Shown one piece after another: positions 25,009-33,216 of a DNA stretch of 64,000 nt. The position numbers were made by a program, and so were the translations under genes. The number at the start of each line of letters is the position of its first letter. Within the stretch, counting starts at the first letter, position 1. The notes below the pieces were generated by a model that did not search any database, had not been told where the DNA came from, and saw only the letters and a program-made list of their open reading frames with translations. Source of the stretch: Deltaproteobacteria bacterium (GTDB lineage Bacteria > Myxococcota > UBA727 > VGSZ01). The stretch lies in contig JACOUT010000020.1 of NCBI GenBank assembly GCA_016177705.1, positions 62,001 through 126,000 on the forward strand, read 5' to 3'.

Positions 25009-26922
25009 ATGTCGCCCATCGAATCCGCTCCCAATCAGCGCGTCATCGCCGCCTGGCCGAACCTGCTCGGCGGTACTGCGCTCCTGCTCACCTTCGTGTC
25101 GCTGCGCTTGCTCGACGACGCGGCACGCACCGTTGGCCTGGTCGTCGCCGCCGTGGCCGTGCTCGGCGCCATCGTCGGGCGCGCCTACGGCCGCGCGGGC
25201 GCCGACGCCATCGGCAAACGCTACGCGCTCTTGGCCACGTTGCCGGGCGCGCTCGTCTTGGTGGGCGCCGGCCTGTGCGCCGTCGCCGTGCTCGGCAGCG
25301 ACGTGGCGGAGCCGGTAGTGCCGGAGATGGTACTTCCGCTCGGCGTGCTCGCCGCCGTGCTCGGTGGCGCGCAGTTGCTCGCGCTCGAGCTGGTGAGCGC
25401 GCCGATGCGCGCCAACGCCTTCATCGACCTGCGGCGCGTCATGGCCGCGGTCAACACCGCGAGCACGCTGGTCTTGGCCACCGCCGGCCTGGGCGCCCTC
25501 TGCTACGCGGTCGAGAAGCTCGACGTGCGGCGCGACTTCAGCTTCGCCGCCCCCACCACCCCCTCGGCCGCGACCACGTCGCTGCTCGACGCCGCCAAGT
25601 GTCCACGACCCGGCGGCGGCGAGGGCACGGGCCGGCCAGAGGTGTTCCTGTTCTTCGAGCGCGGCAACGCCGCGCTCGGCGAGGTGCGCGACTACTTCGA
25701 CGCGCTGGCGGCGCGCGGCGCGCCGATGGTCGTGCAAGACGCCGCCCTCGACCCGGCGCTCGCCAAGAAGATGAAGGTGTCGAAGAACGGCACCGTCGGT
25801 CTGCGCTGCGGCGAGCGCACCGAGACCTGGCAGGTGGGCGAGGATCGCGAGGACGCGAGCAAGAAGCTCGGCAAGCTCGACGAGGAGATCAGGACGCGCC
25901 TGGCCAAGATCAGCAAGGATCCGGTGACCGTCTACTTCACGGTCGGCCACGGCGAGCGCAGCTTCGACGACGCCGCCAAGCCGGGCGAGCGCGTGGCGGC
26001 CAAGAGCATGAAGAAGCTGGTCGAGGGCACCAACGCCAAGGTCAAGAAGCTCGGCGTGGGCGACGGGCTGAGCCGCGAGGTGCCGGCCGACGCCGCGCTG
26101 GTGGTGCTGCTCGGGCCGACGCGCCCGTTCCTGCCGGAGGAGGCCGCCTCGCTGAAGGCCTACGCCGAGCGCGGCGGCGCGCTCTTGGTGCTGCTCGACC
26201 CACCGACCGCCGGCGACGCGGACGCGAGCGGCGTGGCGGCGTCGCTCGAGGCGCTGTTCGGCGTCCTCGGCGTGCAGCTCGGCACCCACGAGGTGCTGAA
26301 CGACAAGAGCTACGTGCGCGAGAGCAACACCACCGCCGATCACGCCTTCGTGTTCTCGACGTCGTTTGGCAGCCACAAGAGCGTCAAGACGCTGTCGGGT
26401 GCGCGCGGCAAGGCGGCCTTGTTGTTCAAGCGCGCCGCCTCCGTCGAGAAGCGCGAGAAGGACAACGCCAAGGTCTCGGTGCTGGCGCGCAGCGCCGCCG
26501 CCAGCTTCGTCGACAAGAACGACGATCGCGCCTTTACCGACGGCGCGGAGACGCGCGCCATCGTCGACCTGGCCGCGGCCGTCGAGCTGCCGGCCACCGC
26601 CGGCGGCAAGGAGGGCCGCGCGGTGGTGGTGGGCGACTCGGACGTGCTCGACGACTTCTTGCTGGTCAACAGCGAAGCCAACCAGGTCTTTGGCTACGAG
26701 CTGCTGGTCTGGCTCTTGCGCGACGACGACAACGCGGGCGGCGCCGCCCCGGCGGCGGGTGACGTGCGCATCCTGCACACGCGCGATCAAGACAAGCTGT
26801 GGTTCTACGGCACGGTCTTCCTGGTGCCGCTCTTGCTGATCGGCGCGGGTGCGGTCATGGCCGCGCGGCGGCGGCGCAAGCCCAAGCCGACGCAAGCGGT
26901 GGCAGCCGGAGGTGCGCCATGA
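25009..26922 (+). CDS. GldG-like ABC transporter auxiliary protein
   Basis: A 637-residue protein with four or five N-terminal transmembrane helices (residues about 15-170), a large soluble domain and a C-terminal helix just before the basic tail ARRRRKPKPT. The soluble part carries the GldG/ABC_transp_aux signature region VTVYFTVGHGERSF near 305 and a Rossmann-like continuation (LVVLLGPTRPFLPEEAASL). This auxiliary subunit accompanies GldA/GldF-type exporters and faces the periplasm. It starts 5 bp after the permease stop and overlaps the next gene by 4 bp. Its biochemical activity is unknown throughout the family. Confidence 0.85.
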   Translation: MSPIESAPNQRVIAAWPNLLGGTALLLTFVSLRLLDDAARTVGLVVAAVAVLGAIVGRAYGRAGADAIGKRYALLATLPGALVLVGAGLCAVAVLGSDVAEPVVPEMVLPLGVLAAVLGGAQLLALELVSAPMRANAFIDLRRVMAAVNTASTLVLATAGLGALCYAVEKLDVRRDFSFAAPTTPSAATTSLLDAAKCPRPGGGEGTGRPEVFLFFERGNAALGEVRDYFDALAARGAPMVVQDAALDPALAKKMKVSKNGTVGLRCGERTETWQVGEDREDASKKLGKLDEEIRTRLAKISKDPVTVYFTVGHGERSFDDAAKPGERVAAKSMKKLVEGTNAKVKKLGVGDGLSREVPADAALVVLLGPTRPFLPEEAASLKAYAERGGALLVLLDPPTAGDADASGVAASLEALFGVLGVQLGTHEVLNDKSYVRESNTTADHAFVFSTSFGSHKSVKTLSGARGKAALLFKRAASVEKREKDNAKVSVLARSAAASFVDKNDDRAFTDGAETRAIVDLAAAVELPATAGGKEGRAVVVGDSDVLDDFLLVNSEANQVFGYELLVWLLRDDDNAGGAAPAAGDVRILHTRDQDKLWFYGTVFLVPLLLIGAGAVMAARRRRKPKPTQAVAAGGAP

Positions 26923-28010
26923 ACAGGTCGACGCTGCTGGTTCACGGCACCTTCGCGCTCGTCGCCATGGTGTGCGCCTGGCTGCTCGCGCACCGAGTGG
27001 AAGAGAAGAAGGGCGGCCCCTCGTCGGTGACGCTGCTCGACGCCGCCAAGGGCGAGGTGCAGAAGCTGACGTACACCTGGCCCAAGGGCAGCTCCACGGT
27101 CACGTCGAGCGGACGCGGCGACGGCCGGCGCGCCGTGCTCGACGTCGACCGCACCGTCGAGCCGAAGAAGGACCCGAAGAAGGACGCCAAGAAGAGCGAC
27201 AAGAAGGACGACAAGAAGGACCCGAAGAAGGACCCGAAGAAGGACGCCGCCGACGCGGGCCCGGCCGAGGCTGACGCGGGCGTCGCGGAGCCCGAGCCGG
27301 CGCCGACGCGCGAGCAGGCGAAGTTCCCGGGCGGCAAGTCGGTGCTGACGGCGCTCGAGGCGCTCGAGCCGCTCAAGACGCGGCGCACGCTCGGCGAGGT
27401 CGACCCCGCGCGCCTGGCGGAGATGGGGCTCGAGCACCCGGAGCGCACGCTGGTGGTCACCACCGTCGACGGCAAGCAGCTCACGCTCGAGATCGGCGAG
27501 TCGAGCTACGGCGGCCAAGGCCGTTACGCCAGGAAGCAGGGCGACCGCACCGTGCACCTGCTCGACGGCACCCTGGTCACCGGCATCGAGGGCGGGCCGG
27601 ACACGCTGATGGAGAAGCGGCTGATCATCGCCGAGCCCGACAAGGTGCTCGGCTTCTCGGTGCGCCACGGCGACCAGAGCGGCGCCTTCGTCCACGTCGA
27701 CCGCGGCCAGGCCGCCACGCGACACTTCGCGCCCAAGGACGACGCCGGCGCCAAGAGCGAGCAGGCGAACGCGGTCATGAAGACGTTGCGCGACCTGCGC
27801 GCTACCAAGCTCGCGTCGGGCCCGCAGGCGGCGGGCAGCGTGGTCGCTGGGGTCACGGTCGACGTCGACGGCGGCGAGCCGGTCGTGCTCGAGCTGGTCG
27901 AGCGCGTCGACGCCGCCGGTCACCTGATCAAGGCCGGCGACTGGCTGTTCGAGGTGTCGGAGACGCAGGGCAAGGAGCTGCTCGAGGATCTCGACGCGCT
28001 GCTGCCGTAG
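26919..28010 (+). CDS. DUF4340-like protein of the ABC transporter operon
   Basis: A 363-residue protein with one N-terminal transmembrane segment (TLLVHGTFALVAMVCAWLLA) and a large extracytoplasmic part. A Lys/Asp-rich spacer (KKDPKKD-type repeats, DNA 27164-27247) links it to C-terminal beta-rich modules with motifs such as TLVVTTVDGKQLTLEIGE, typical of DUF4340 proteins that follow GldG genes. The ATG overlaps the GldG stop (ATGA) and GGAGG lies 8 nt upstream. It is probably an accessory subunit of the exporter. The spacer repeat may vary in length between strains. Confidence 0.82.
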   Translation: MNRSTLLVHGTFALVAMVCAWLLAHRVEEKKGGPSSVTLLDAAKGEVQKLTYTWPKGSSTVTSSGRGDGRRAVLDVDRTVEPKKDPKKDAKKSDKKDDKKDPKKDPKKDAADAGPAEADAGVAEPEPAPTREQAKFPGGKSVLTALEALEPLKTRRTLGEVDPARLAEMGLEHPERTLVVTTVDGKQLTLEIGESSYGGQGRYARKQGDRTVHLLDGTLVTGIEGGPDTLMEKRLIIAEPDKVLGFSVRHGDQSGAFVHVDRGQAATRHFAPKDDAGAKSEQANAVMKTLRDLRATKLASGPQAAGSVVAGVTVDVDGGEPVVLELVERVDAAGHLIKAGDWLFEVSETQGKELLEDLDALLP

Positions 28011-28056
28011 CTTCCGCGCGTCCGCGGTCGAGGACGCATCCGTGAGCGCGTGAGAC

Positions 28057-28217
28057 GGGCCGGGACCGAGGGTGGGTCCGCCTGCGCGCCTTGCCGGTTC
28101 GGACCCTTGTCGTGGTGTCGATTCGCGCCGCCACGAGCGGCGGGTCGGTGGTGCTTGGCATGTCGTGGTGTCCTTCCCGGATGGGCGCTCCGGCGGACCC
28201 ACCCTCGGTCCCGGCCC
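28057..28217 (-). repeat. 161-bp inverted-repeat element, copy 2
   Basis: The ends (28057-28080 and 28194-28217) are perfect 24-bp inverted repeats. The element has the same length as copy 1 (17616-17776), in reverse orientation. It separates the DUF4340 gene from the lipoprotein gene starting at 28255; its right end is 26 bp before the lipoprotein's TACCAT box. Compared with copy 1, three neighbouring base pairs of the terminal repeat are replaced in both arms. Confidence 0.8.
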
Positions 28218-28254
28218 TTCGTGCAGTTCTGCGGACGTGCGCTACCATGATTGC

Positions 28255-29781
28255 ATGAGGGGAGCGGGGGTCATCATCGCGGCATGCGCGCTCGTGGGTT
28301 GCGTACCTGCGACGCCTCCCGAGGATGAGGCGCCGGCGCGCATCGAGCTCACGGTCAATGCGACCTGCGGCACACTGACGATCACGAGTGCGCCGGCGGG
28401 GCTAGCGTGTAGCGATGACTGCGCCGCGGAGCTACGCGCAGGCCGGGTGAGCCTTTCGGCAACGATCGAGGGCCAGTTGTGCATGGGCGAGATCCATTGC
28501 GACGCCAACGTCGTCGACCCGGGGGTGCAATGGGCGTCGAACCCCACTCCGGTCTCGCTCGAGCTGCCCCCCGGCAGCTCGCCCGCCTGCGCGGCGACCT
28601 CCTTTTGGAGCGCACCCGAAGGCGAAGGTGAGGGCGAGGGCGGCGAAGGCGAGGGAGAAGGGGACGTCGGCGAAGGCGAGGGAGAGGGCGAACTCTGGGT
28701 CGAGGACTACGTCGACGGCCAATGGATCACCACCGTCGTCTCCGCGGTCGACGTGCACGGCACGATCTTGCGGCCGCCCGCGACCGCCGCCGACCTCGAT
28801 GACGACGGCGTCGCTGAGGTGCTGTTCACCGACCCGCGCGGCGTGCACCTGGTGCGCGGGCTCATGAGCGCCACGCCGAGCCAGGAGCTGCTGCTGCCGA
28901 CCGACATGTGGACCGACGGCATCCGCGAGCTCGACCTCGAGGACCTGGACGGCGATGGCGCCAAGGACCTCCTGGTGGTGGCGAGCGAGTCGGCCGGCCT
29001 GCGCCTGTTGCGCGGCCTGGGCGGCGGCGCCTTCGCCGATCCCGTGGACCTCCTCATTGCGCCGCCGGGCATGCCCAACGTCGGCTGCAGTGTCGTCAAC
29101 GGCGTGGAGCACTGCTTCTACGACATGCACCAGGCCTCCCTGGCTGACCTCGACGGCGACGGCGACCTCGACATCGTGGCCGCTGGCCCCACCCTCAACG
29201 TGCTGCGTAACGACGGCGACCTCGCCTTCACGCCGGTCGCGGCGCTGGGCGCCCTGCCGCTCGGCGCGGTCACCTACGCCATGTACGCGGCCACCGCCTG
29301 GCGCGACGGCGACGTCGCGCGCATCGTCGCGGCCGGCCGCTGGTCCAGCACACAGTCGGGCATCCCCGACCCCGAGGGCGCCATGTTTGCGCTCGTCTCA
29401 ACCGACCTCGCGAGCTGGACCGTCACCGACGGCGTGCCTGCCAACACCTACGACACCGAGCTGCGCCTCTCGCGCACCCTCCCCGGCCAGAGCGGCGACG
29501 TCGTCGCGTGCGGACGAGGCACGCGACTGGTGGCCGTGGACGCGAGCGGCGCGCTCGTGCTGGGCCCGAGCCTCGGCTACTGCCCGCGTCAAATCGGCGA
29601 CTTCGAGGGCGACGGTGACCTCGACATGCTGACCGACGGATTCAACCAGGGCGTGCTGCTCGGCGACGGCGCCGGCACCTGGACCGCGCTGCCCTCTACC
29701 AACGGCGTCCCTCTCGAGTGGGCCTCCACGTGGGGAGACCTCGACGGCGACGGCATGCTCGAGCTCATCCTGATCCTGTGA
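28255..29781 (+). CDS. Lipoprotein with Glu-Gly linker and FG-GAP/VCBS-like repeats
   Basis: A 508-residue protein. The signal peptide ends in a lipobox (ALVGC). A domain with four to six cysteines (CGTLTITSAPAGLAC, CMGEIHC) precedes a Glu-Gly linker near residues 122-145, followed by Asp-rich calcium-type repeats (DLDDDGVAEV, DLEDLDGDGAKDL, DLDGDGDLDIV, DFEGDGDLDML, DLDGDGMLELI) of an integrin-like beta-propeller. Surface binding is inferred. ATG at 28255 is chosen because the open frame upstream merely reads through the 161-bp element, and TACCAT (28243-28248) is 6 nt upstream. It is a sister design of the protein at 3663-4907. Confidence 0.82.
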   Translation: MRGAGVIIAACALVGCVPATPPEDEAPARIELTVNATCGTLTITSAPAGLACSDDCAAELRAGRVSLSATIEGQLCMGEIHCDANVVDPGVQWASNPTPVSLELPPGSSPACAATSFWSAPEGEGEGEGGEGEGEGDVGEGEGEGELWVEDYVDGQWITTVVSAVDVHGTILRPPATAADLDDDGVAEVLFTDPRGVHLVRGLMSATPSQELLLPTDMWTDGIRELDLEDLDGDGAKDLLVVASESAGLRLLRGLGGGAFADPVDLLIAPPGMPNVGCSVVNGVEHCFYDMHQASLADLDGDGDLDIVAAGPTLNVLRNDGDLAFTPVAALGALPLGAVTYAMYAATAWRDGDVARIVAAGRWSSTQSGIPDPEGAMFALVSTDLASWTVTDGVPANTYDTELRLSRTLPGQSGDVVACGRGTRLVAVDASGALVLGPSLGYCPRQIGDFEGDGDLDMLTDGFNQGVLLGDGAGTWTALPSTNGVPLEWASTWGDLDGDGMLELILIL

Positions 29782-29811
29782 GCCGGCGCCGCAACAGCCT
29801 GCGCTCGAGGC

Positions 29812-32031
29812 TCACCCGAGCTTGCTCTTGATCGACGCAAGCAACGCGCGCGCCTCGTCCGACGGCGCCATGTCCTCCGCCGCGAGCAGGATGTTCTTCG
29901 CGTCGGCGAAGTCCTTGCGGTAGAGCGAGAGCTTGGCCTTCTGCACCAAGAGCTGCGCCTGGTGCGCCCACTGCAGGTTGTACTTCTCGCGCCGGTAGGC
30001 CTGCCGCGTGGGCTTCTCGTTGAGCACCTTGTAGGCCTCCTCGAGTCGCTTGAGGATGCGCTCGGCCGTGGCGACGTTGGCCGGCCGCTTGACGCCGCCC
30101 GTCGAGTACTCGGCGCGCAGCTTCTGGTACGCCTCCGGCACCTCGGTGGGGCTCGACGACCAGTGCAGGCCGAGCACGTTGAAGTGGTCCTTGCCGTCGA
30201 ACGGTGCCCAGGCGTCGTCGGACGCCGTGGTCTCTGGCGCGGTGAAGCGGAAGGTGCCGGTGCGCGCTGCCGCGGTCTTGGCCTTGTTGGGGTCCGGCTC
30301 GTCCCAGGAGAGGCCGCCGTACAGCTCGAGCAGGTACAGCGTCTCCCACACGGTGCGCGCACCCACCGCCGCGCGCGCCGCCTCATCGAGGAGCTGATCG
30401 CCGCCGAGGTCGCTCTTGATGAAGCGCTGGTGCTGCGCCGGTAGGCCGAGGCTCTGCACGATGTCGTTGCGCGCCCGCAGGCAAAGTCCGGTGCGGCCCG
30501 GGAACGCGCGCGCCAGATCCTCGGTCTCGACGGTGGCGATGAGCCCGCGCACGCTCTCGGCGATCAGGTGCAGCGTGCGGCCGATGGTGGTCATCTGCGG
30601 CGGCCGCCCAAGCTCGGTGATGCTGTACGTCATGCGCGGCTGCGACAGCGAGCGGCCAAGCGTGGACAGCGCCGCCGGCGTGCGCACCTCGCGACCGTCG
30701 ACAATGACGGCGGTGAACAGCGGGTGGTCGGTCGCGGTCACCTCGAGGCGCAACACGCCGCGCGTGGTGCGCAGCCAGCGCAACAACAGCGGCACGGAGG
30801 GCTTGGCGATCTCGGCGTCGGTGGGCGGACGCACCAGCGGCAGCGCCAAGATGCCTTGCGCCGTGGTCGGGTTCTCGAGCGGGCCCTGACGCGGCAGGTT
30901 GAAGGCGCGCGGCGCCGGCGCCGCGGGCTCGCCTTGCGCAGCGGGCGCGGCCGGCGCGGCGAACGTGGCCGGGATGTTGGTGGTCTGCGACGGCATCGGC
31001 ACCTGGCGCTGCGAGCCGGTGCCGTCCAGCTCGGCGAGCAGGCGTAAGAAGCCGCTGCGCTCGGCGGCCTGCACCACCGCCGTACCGGGCGCGGCAGCGG
31101 CGAGCGTCACGCGCGCCTTGGCCGCCGTCTCCTTGCTGCCGACGATCAGCCGCACCTCGACGGAGGTGGTGGGCAAGCGCCCGTCGGCGACCGCCAAGAT
31201 CGCGCCGACGTTCTCGAGGTGTGGGCGGCCGGCCGCGAAGTCCTGCGCGCTCGAGAAGCGCAGGGCGTCGCCGGTGAAGAAGGGCGGCAGCGCGGCGACG
31301 ACGTTGGCGGCCGCGGCGTTGGCGGCGGGAGACGCAGGCGCTGCTGGCGTCGGCGCCGGCTCTCGCTCGGCGGTGACCGCCGGCATGACGTGCGCAGCGG
31401 GCGCGGCGTCGATCCGCTCGAGCACGATGGGGGCGGGCGTCACCACGCGCTCAAGCTCGAGCACGGGTGGCCCCGGCGAGACCGTCGGCGTCGGCCTGTG
31501 CTCGGCCGGCAGCACCGGTGCCGGGATCGCCAGGAACGGCGTCGAGGTGCGCGGCAGCGCGTCGGCGCTCAGCGACGGCGACGGCATCACCGAGTCGTCG
31601 AGCGGCGGCGGCGCGGCCCGGGGCAGCGGCGCGGGCTCCTCGAGCACCGCCACCATGCCATGGTCGCTCTGCGACCCGGGGATCGGCACCTGCTGATCAG
31701 TGCGCGCGACGTCGGCGGGGCCGGGCTCCGCAACCGCTGGGGCGGGCGAAGCGGCGCGCTGGAGCGTCGGCAGGGGTGGAGCGGGCTCGGTGAGCCGCAA
31801 GAGCGCGCGCTCGGGCGTGAGCACCACCACCTCCACCCGCAGGCGCACCGGCGTCGCGATGCCGCCGCCGAACAGGTAGACCTCGAGCTGCTCGAGCGGC
31901 TGCAGCTCACGGTCCGGCTTGACCGCGAGCGCGCCCTTGGAGACGTAGGTCGCCCAGGCAAACTCGACCGCTTCGGGCGAGTCGAACATCACGGCACCGC
32001 TCGCTTCGAGCAGCGGCAGGTTGAGCGTCAC
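29812..32031 (-). CDS. Multi-domain protein: N-terminal PilZ-like, central PATAN/DUF4388-like, C-terminal J-like domain
   Basis: A 739-residue cytoplasmic protein. Residues 1-80 form a small beta domain (FDSPEAVEFAWATYVSKGAL), as in PilZ-like proteins of this phylum. About 80-370 is a Pro/Ala-rich linker. About 390-590 resembles the DUF4388/PATAN region found in myxobacterial signalling proteins (GVLRLEVT, VIVDGREVRT, ARAFPGRTGLCLRA). The last 135 residues look like a DnaJ J-domain plus helices (HFNVLGLHWSSSPTEVPEAY) but lack the essential HPD, so Hsp70 activation is doubtful. The GTG start is supported by TAGGAT (32044-32039) 7 nt upstream. The function may be regulatory scaffolding. Confidence 0.6.
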   Translation of the reverse strand: MTLNLPLLEASGAVMFDSPEAVEFAWATYVSKGALAVKPDRELQPLEQLEVYLFGGGIATPVRLRVEVVVLTPERALLRLTEPAPPLPTLQRAASPAPAVAEPGPADVARTDQQVPIPGSQSDHGMVAVLEEPAPLPRAAPPPLDDSVMPSPSLSADALPRTSTPFLAIPAPVLPAEHRPTPTVSPGPPVLELERVVTPAPIVLERIDAAPAAHVMPAVTAEREPAPTPAAPASPAANAAAANVVAALPPFFTGDALRFSSAQDFAAGRPHLENVGAILAVADGRLPTTSVEVRLIVGSKETAAKARVTLAAAAPGTAVVQAAERSGFLRLLAELDGTGSQRQVPMPSQTTNIPATFAAPAAPAAQGEPAAPAPRAFNLPRQGPLENPTTAQGILALPLVRPPTDAEIAKPSVPLLLRWLRTTRGVLRLEVTATDHPLFTAVIVDGREVRTPAALSTLGRSLSQPRMTYSITELGRPPQMTTIGRTLHLIAESVRGLIATVETEDLARAFPGRTGLCLRARNDIVQSLGLPAQHQRFIKSDLGGDQLLDEAARAAVGARTVWETLYLLELYGGLSWDEPDPNKAKTAAARTGTFRFTAPETTASDDAWAPFDGKDHFNVLGLHWSSSPTEVPEAYQKLRAEYSTGGVKRPANVATAERILKRLEEAYKVLNEKPTRQAYRREKYNLQWAHQAQLLVQKAKLSLYRKDFADAKNILLAAEDMAPSDEARALLASIKSKLG

Positions 32032-32122
32032 GGCACGAATCCTAGTCTGCCGGCCTTCGGCTCGTGAAAGAAGCGGCCTACCGATCGGGCGAGGGCCGAG
32101 CGGACCGCGGTCGCTGGTGCGG

Positions 32123-32761
32123 CTAATCGGGCAACTTGGGCATGGTGGCGAGCGGCGCCATGGTCTTGAGCGCGCGCAGCACGCGCTTTTCTACGTCGGG
32201 CGCGTTGGGGCGCGCGATCTTCTCGAGCGCCAGCCCATACAGCGTCATGAACGTGAACAGGGGCGCCAGCGCGTGCGGGTGGCGTCCCGCTTCGCGCGGC
32301 AGCCCGAAGATCTGTCGGAAGCCCTGGTCGGTGGTCTCGGTCCAGCGCTCGGCGATGGCGGCGACGCTGGCGCGCAGCTCGGGGTGCGTGCGTGACGCCA
32401 CGATCAGCTCGAGCCAGGCGTAGAACATCGGCCCATTCACTTCGGTCCACAGCGCTTGCACCATGGCGTCGATGAAGCCCTCGTCGCGGCGCGGCGGCAG
32501 GCTGGGGGCGAAGCGACGCACGAAGGCGGCGTTACGCTTGTCGAGCACGTACTCGACCGCGCTGGTCACCAGAGCCTGCTTGGTGGGGAAGTGATGGAGC
32601 ACCGCCCCGCGCGACACGCCCGCGCGCGTGACCACGGCGGTGGTGGTGGTACCGACGTAGCCCTTCTCCACCAGGCACTCGACCGTGGCGTCGAGCACGC
32701 GCGCCCGCATGGACGCGGTCCGCTCCGCCTGGGTGCGCTGGCCGCGCCGGCGCGTCGCCAT
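32123..32761 (-). CDS. TetR-family transcriptional regulator
   Basis: A 212-residue TetR protein with a clear helix-turn-helix (TAVVTRAGVSRGAVLHHF, about 45-62) and a helical C-terminal domain with a Trp-rich dimer region (VQALWTEVNGPMFYAWLEL). Its ATG is back to back with the alkyltransferase-like gene on the other strand, so it may control that gene. No palindrome as clear as those near 3.5 or 11.9 kb was seen in the short gap. The effector is unknown. Confidence 0.85.
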   Translation of the reverse strand: MATRRRGQRTQAERTASMRARVLDATVECLVEKGYVGTTTTAVVTRAGVSRGAVLHHFPTKQALVTSAVEYVLDKRNAAFVRRFAPSLPPRRDEGFIDAMVQALWTEVNGPMFYAWLELIVASRTHPELRASVAAIAERWTETTDQGFRQIFGLPREAGRHPHALAPLFTFMTLYGLALEKIARPNAPDVEKRVLRALKTMAPLATMPKLPD

Positions 32762-32804
32762 GGCGCCTCTTGCCGAGCGCCGCGCGCTTGGTCAAGCACT
32801 GGCC

Positions 32805-33203
32805 ATGGCAGCACGAAAGGCACCGGCGCCGCGGCGCCCGGTCACCGGCGAGCAGCGCGTCGTCGGCCCCGGCTTCAACGCCAAGGTCTACGCCAAGGTG
32901 CGCGAGGTGCCGGCGGGGCGCGTCACCACCTACGGCGACGTGGCGGGGGCCCTCGGCAGCCGCCGGGTTGCGCGCCAGGTCGGCTTCGCCTTGGCGGCGC
33001 TCGACCTCGCCGCCGTGCCGGCCGTGCCCTGGCACCGCGTCATCAACGGCCAGGGCCGCCTGAGCTACCGCGGCGACGTCGGGCGCGGCTCCGAGCAGGA
33101 GCTGCGGCTCGCCGCCGAGGGCGTGCACTTCGACGAGCAGGGGCGGGTCATCGACTTCGCGCGGCTGCGCCACCTGTTCGCGACGCCGCGGCCGGGCCGG
33201 TAG
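32805..33203 (+). CDS. Alkyltransferase-like DNA repair protein (ATL), Cys replaced by Trp
   Basis: A protein of about 132 residues with the DNA-binding fold of O6-methylguanine-DNA methyltransferase: YAKVREVPAGRVTTYGDVA (helix-turn-helix region) and the active-site segment VPWHRVI. In true repair enzymes this reads PCHRV; here Trp76 replaces the acceptor Cys, so it cannot accept an alkyl group. ATL proteins with this change bind O6-alkylguanine and hand it to nucleotide excision repair. ATG at 32805 is chosen; an ATG at 32760 overlaps the divergent TetR start codon and gives a longer N-terminus without homology. Confidence 0.87.
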   Translation: MAARKAPAPRRPVTGEQRVVGPGFNAKVYAKVREVPAGRVTTYGDVAGALGSRRVARQVGFALAALDLAAVPAVPWHRVINGQGRLSYRGDVGRGSEQELRLAAEGVHFDEQGRVIDFARLRHLFATPRPGR

Positions 33204-33216
33204 AGCGACACGAGCG

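Noticed and set aside
28072..28254. N-terminal extension of the lipoprotein at 28255
   Set aside because: The extra 61 codons are simply translation of the 161-bp repeat; the lipoprotein signal starts at 28255 with a promoter-like box just before it.
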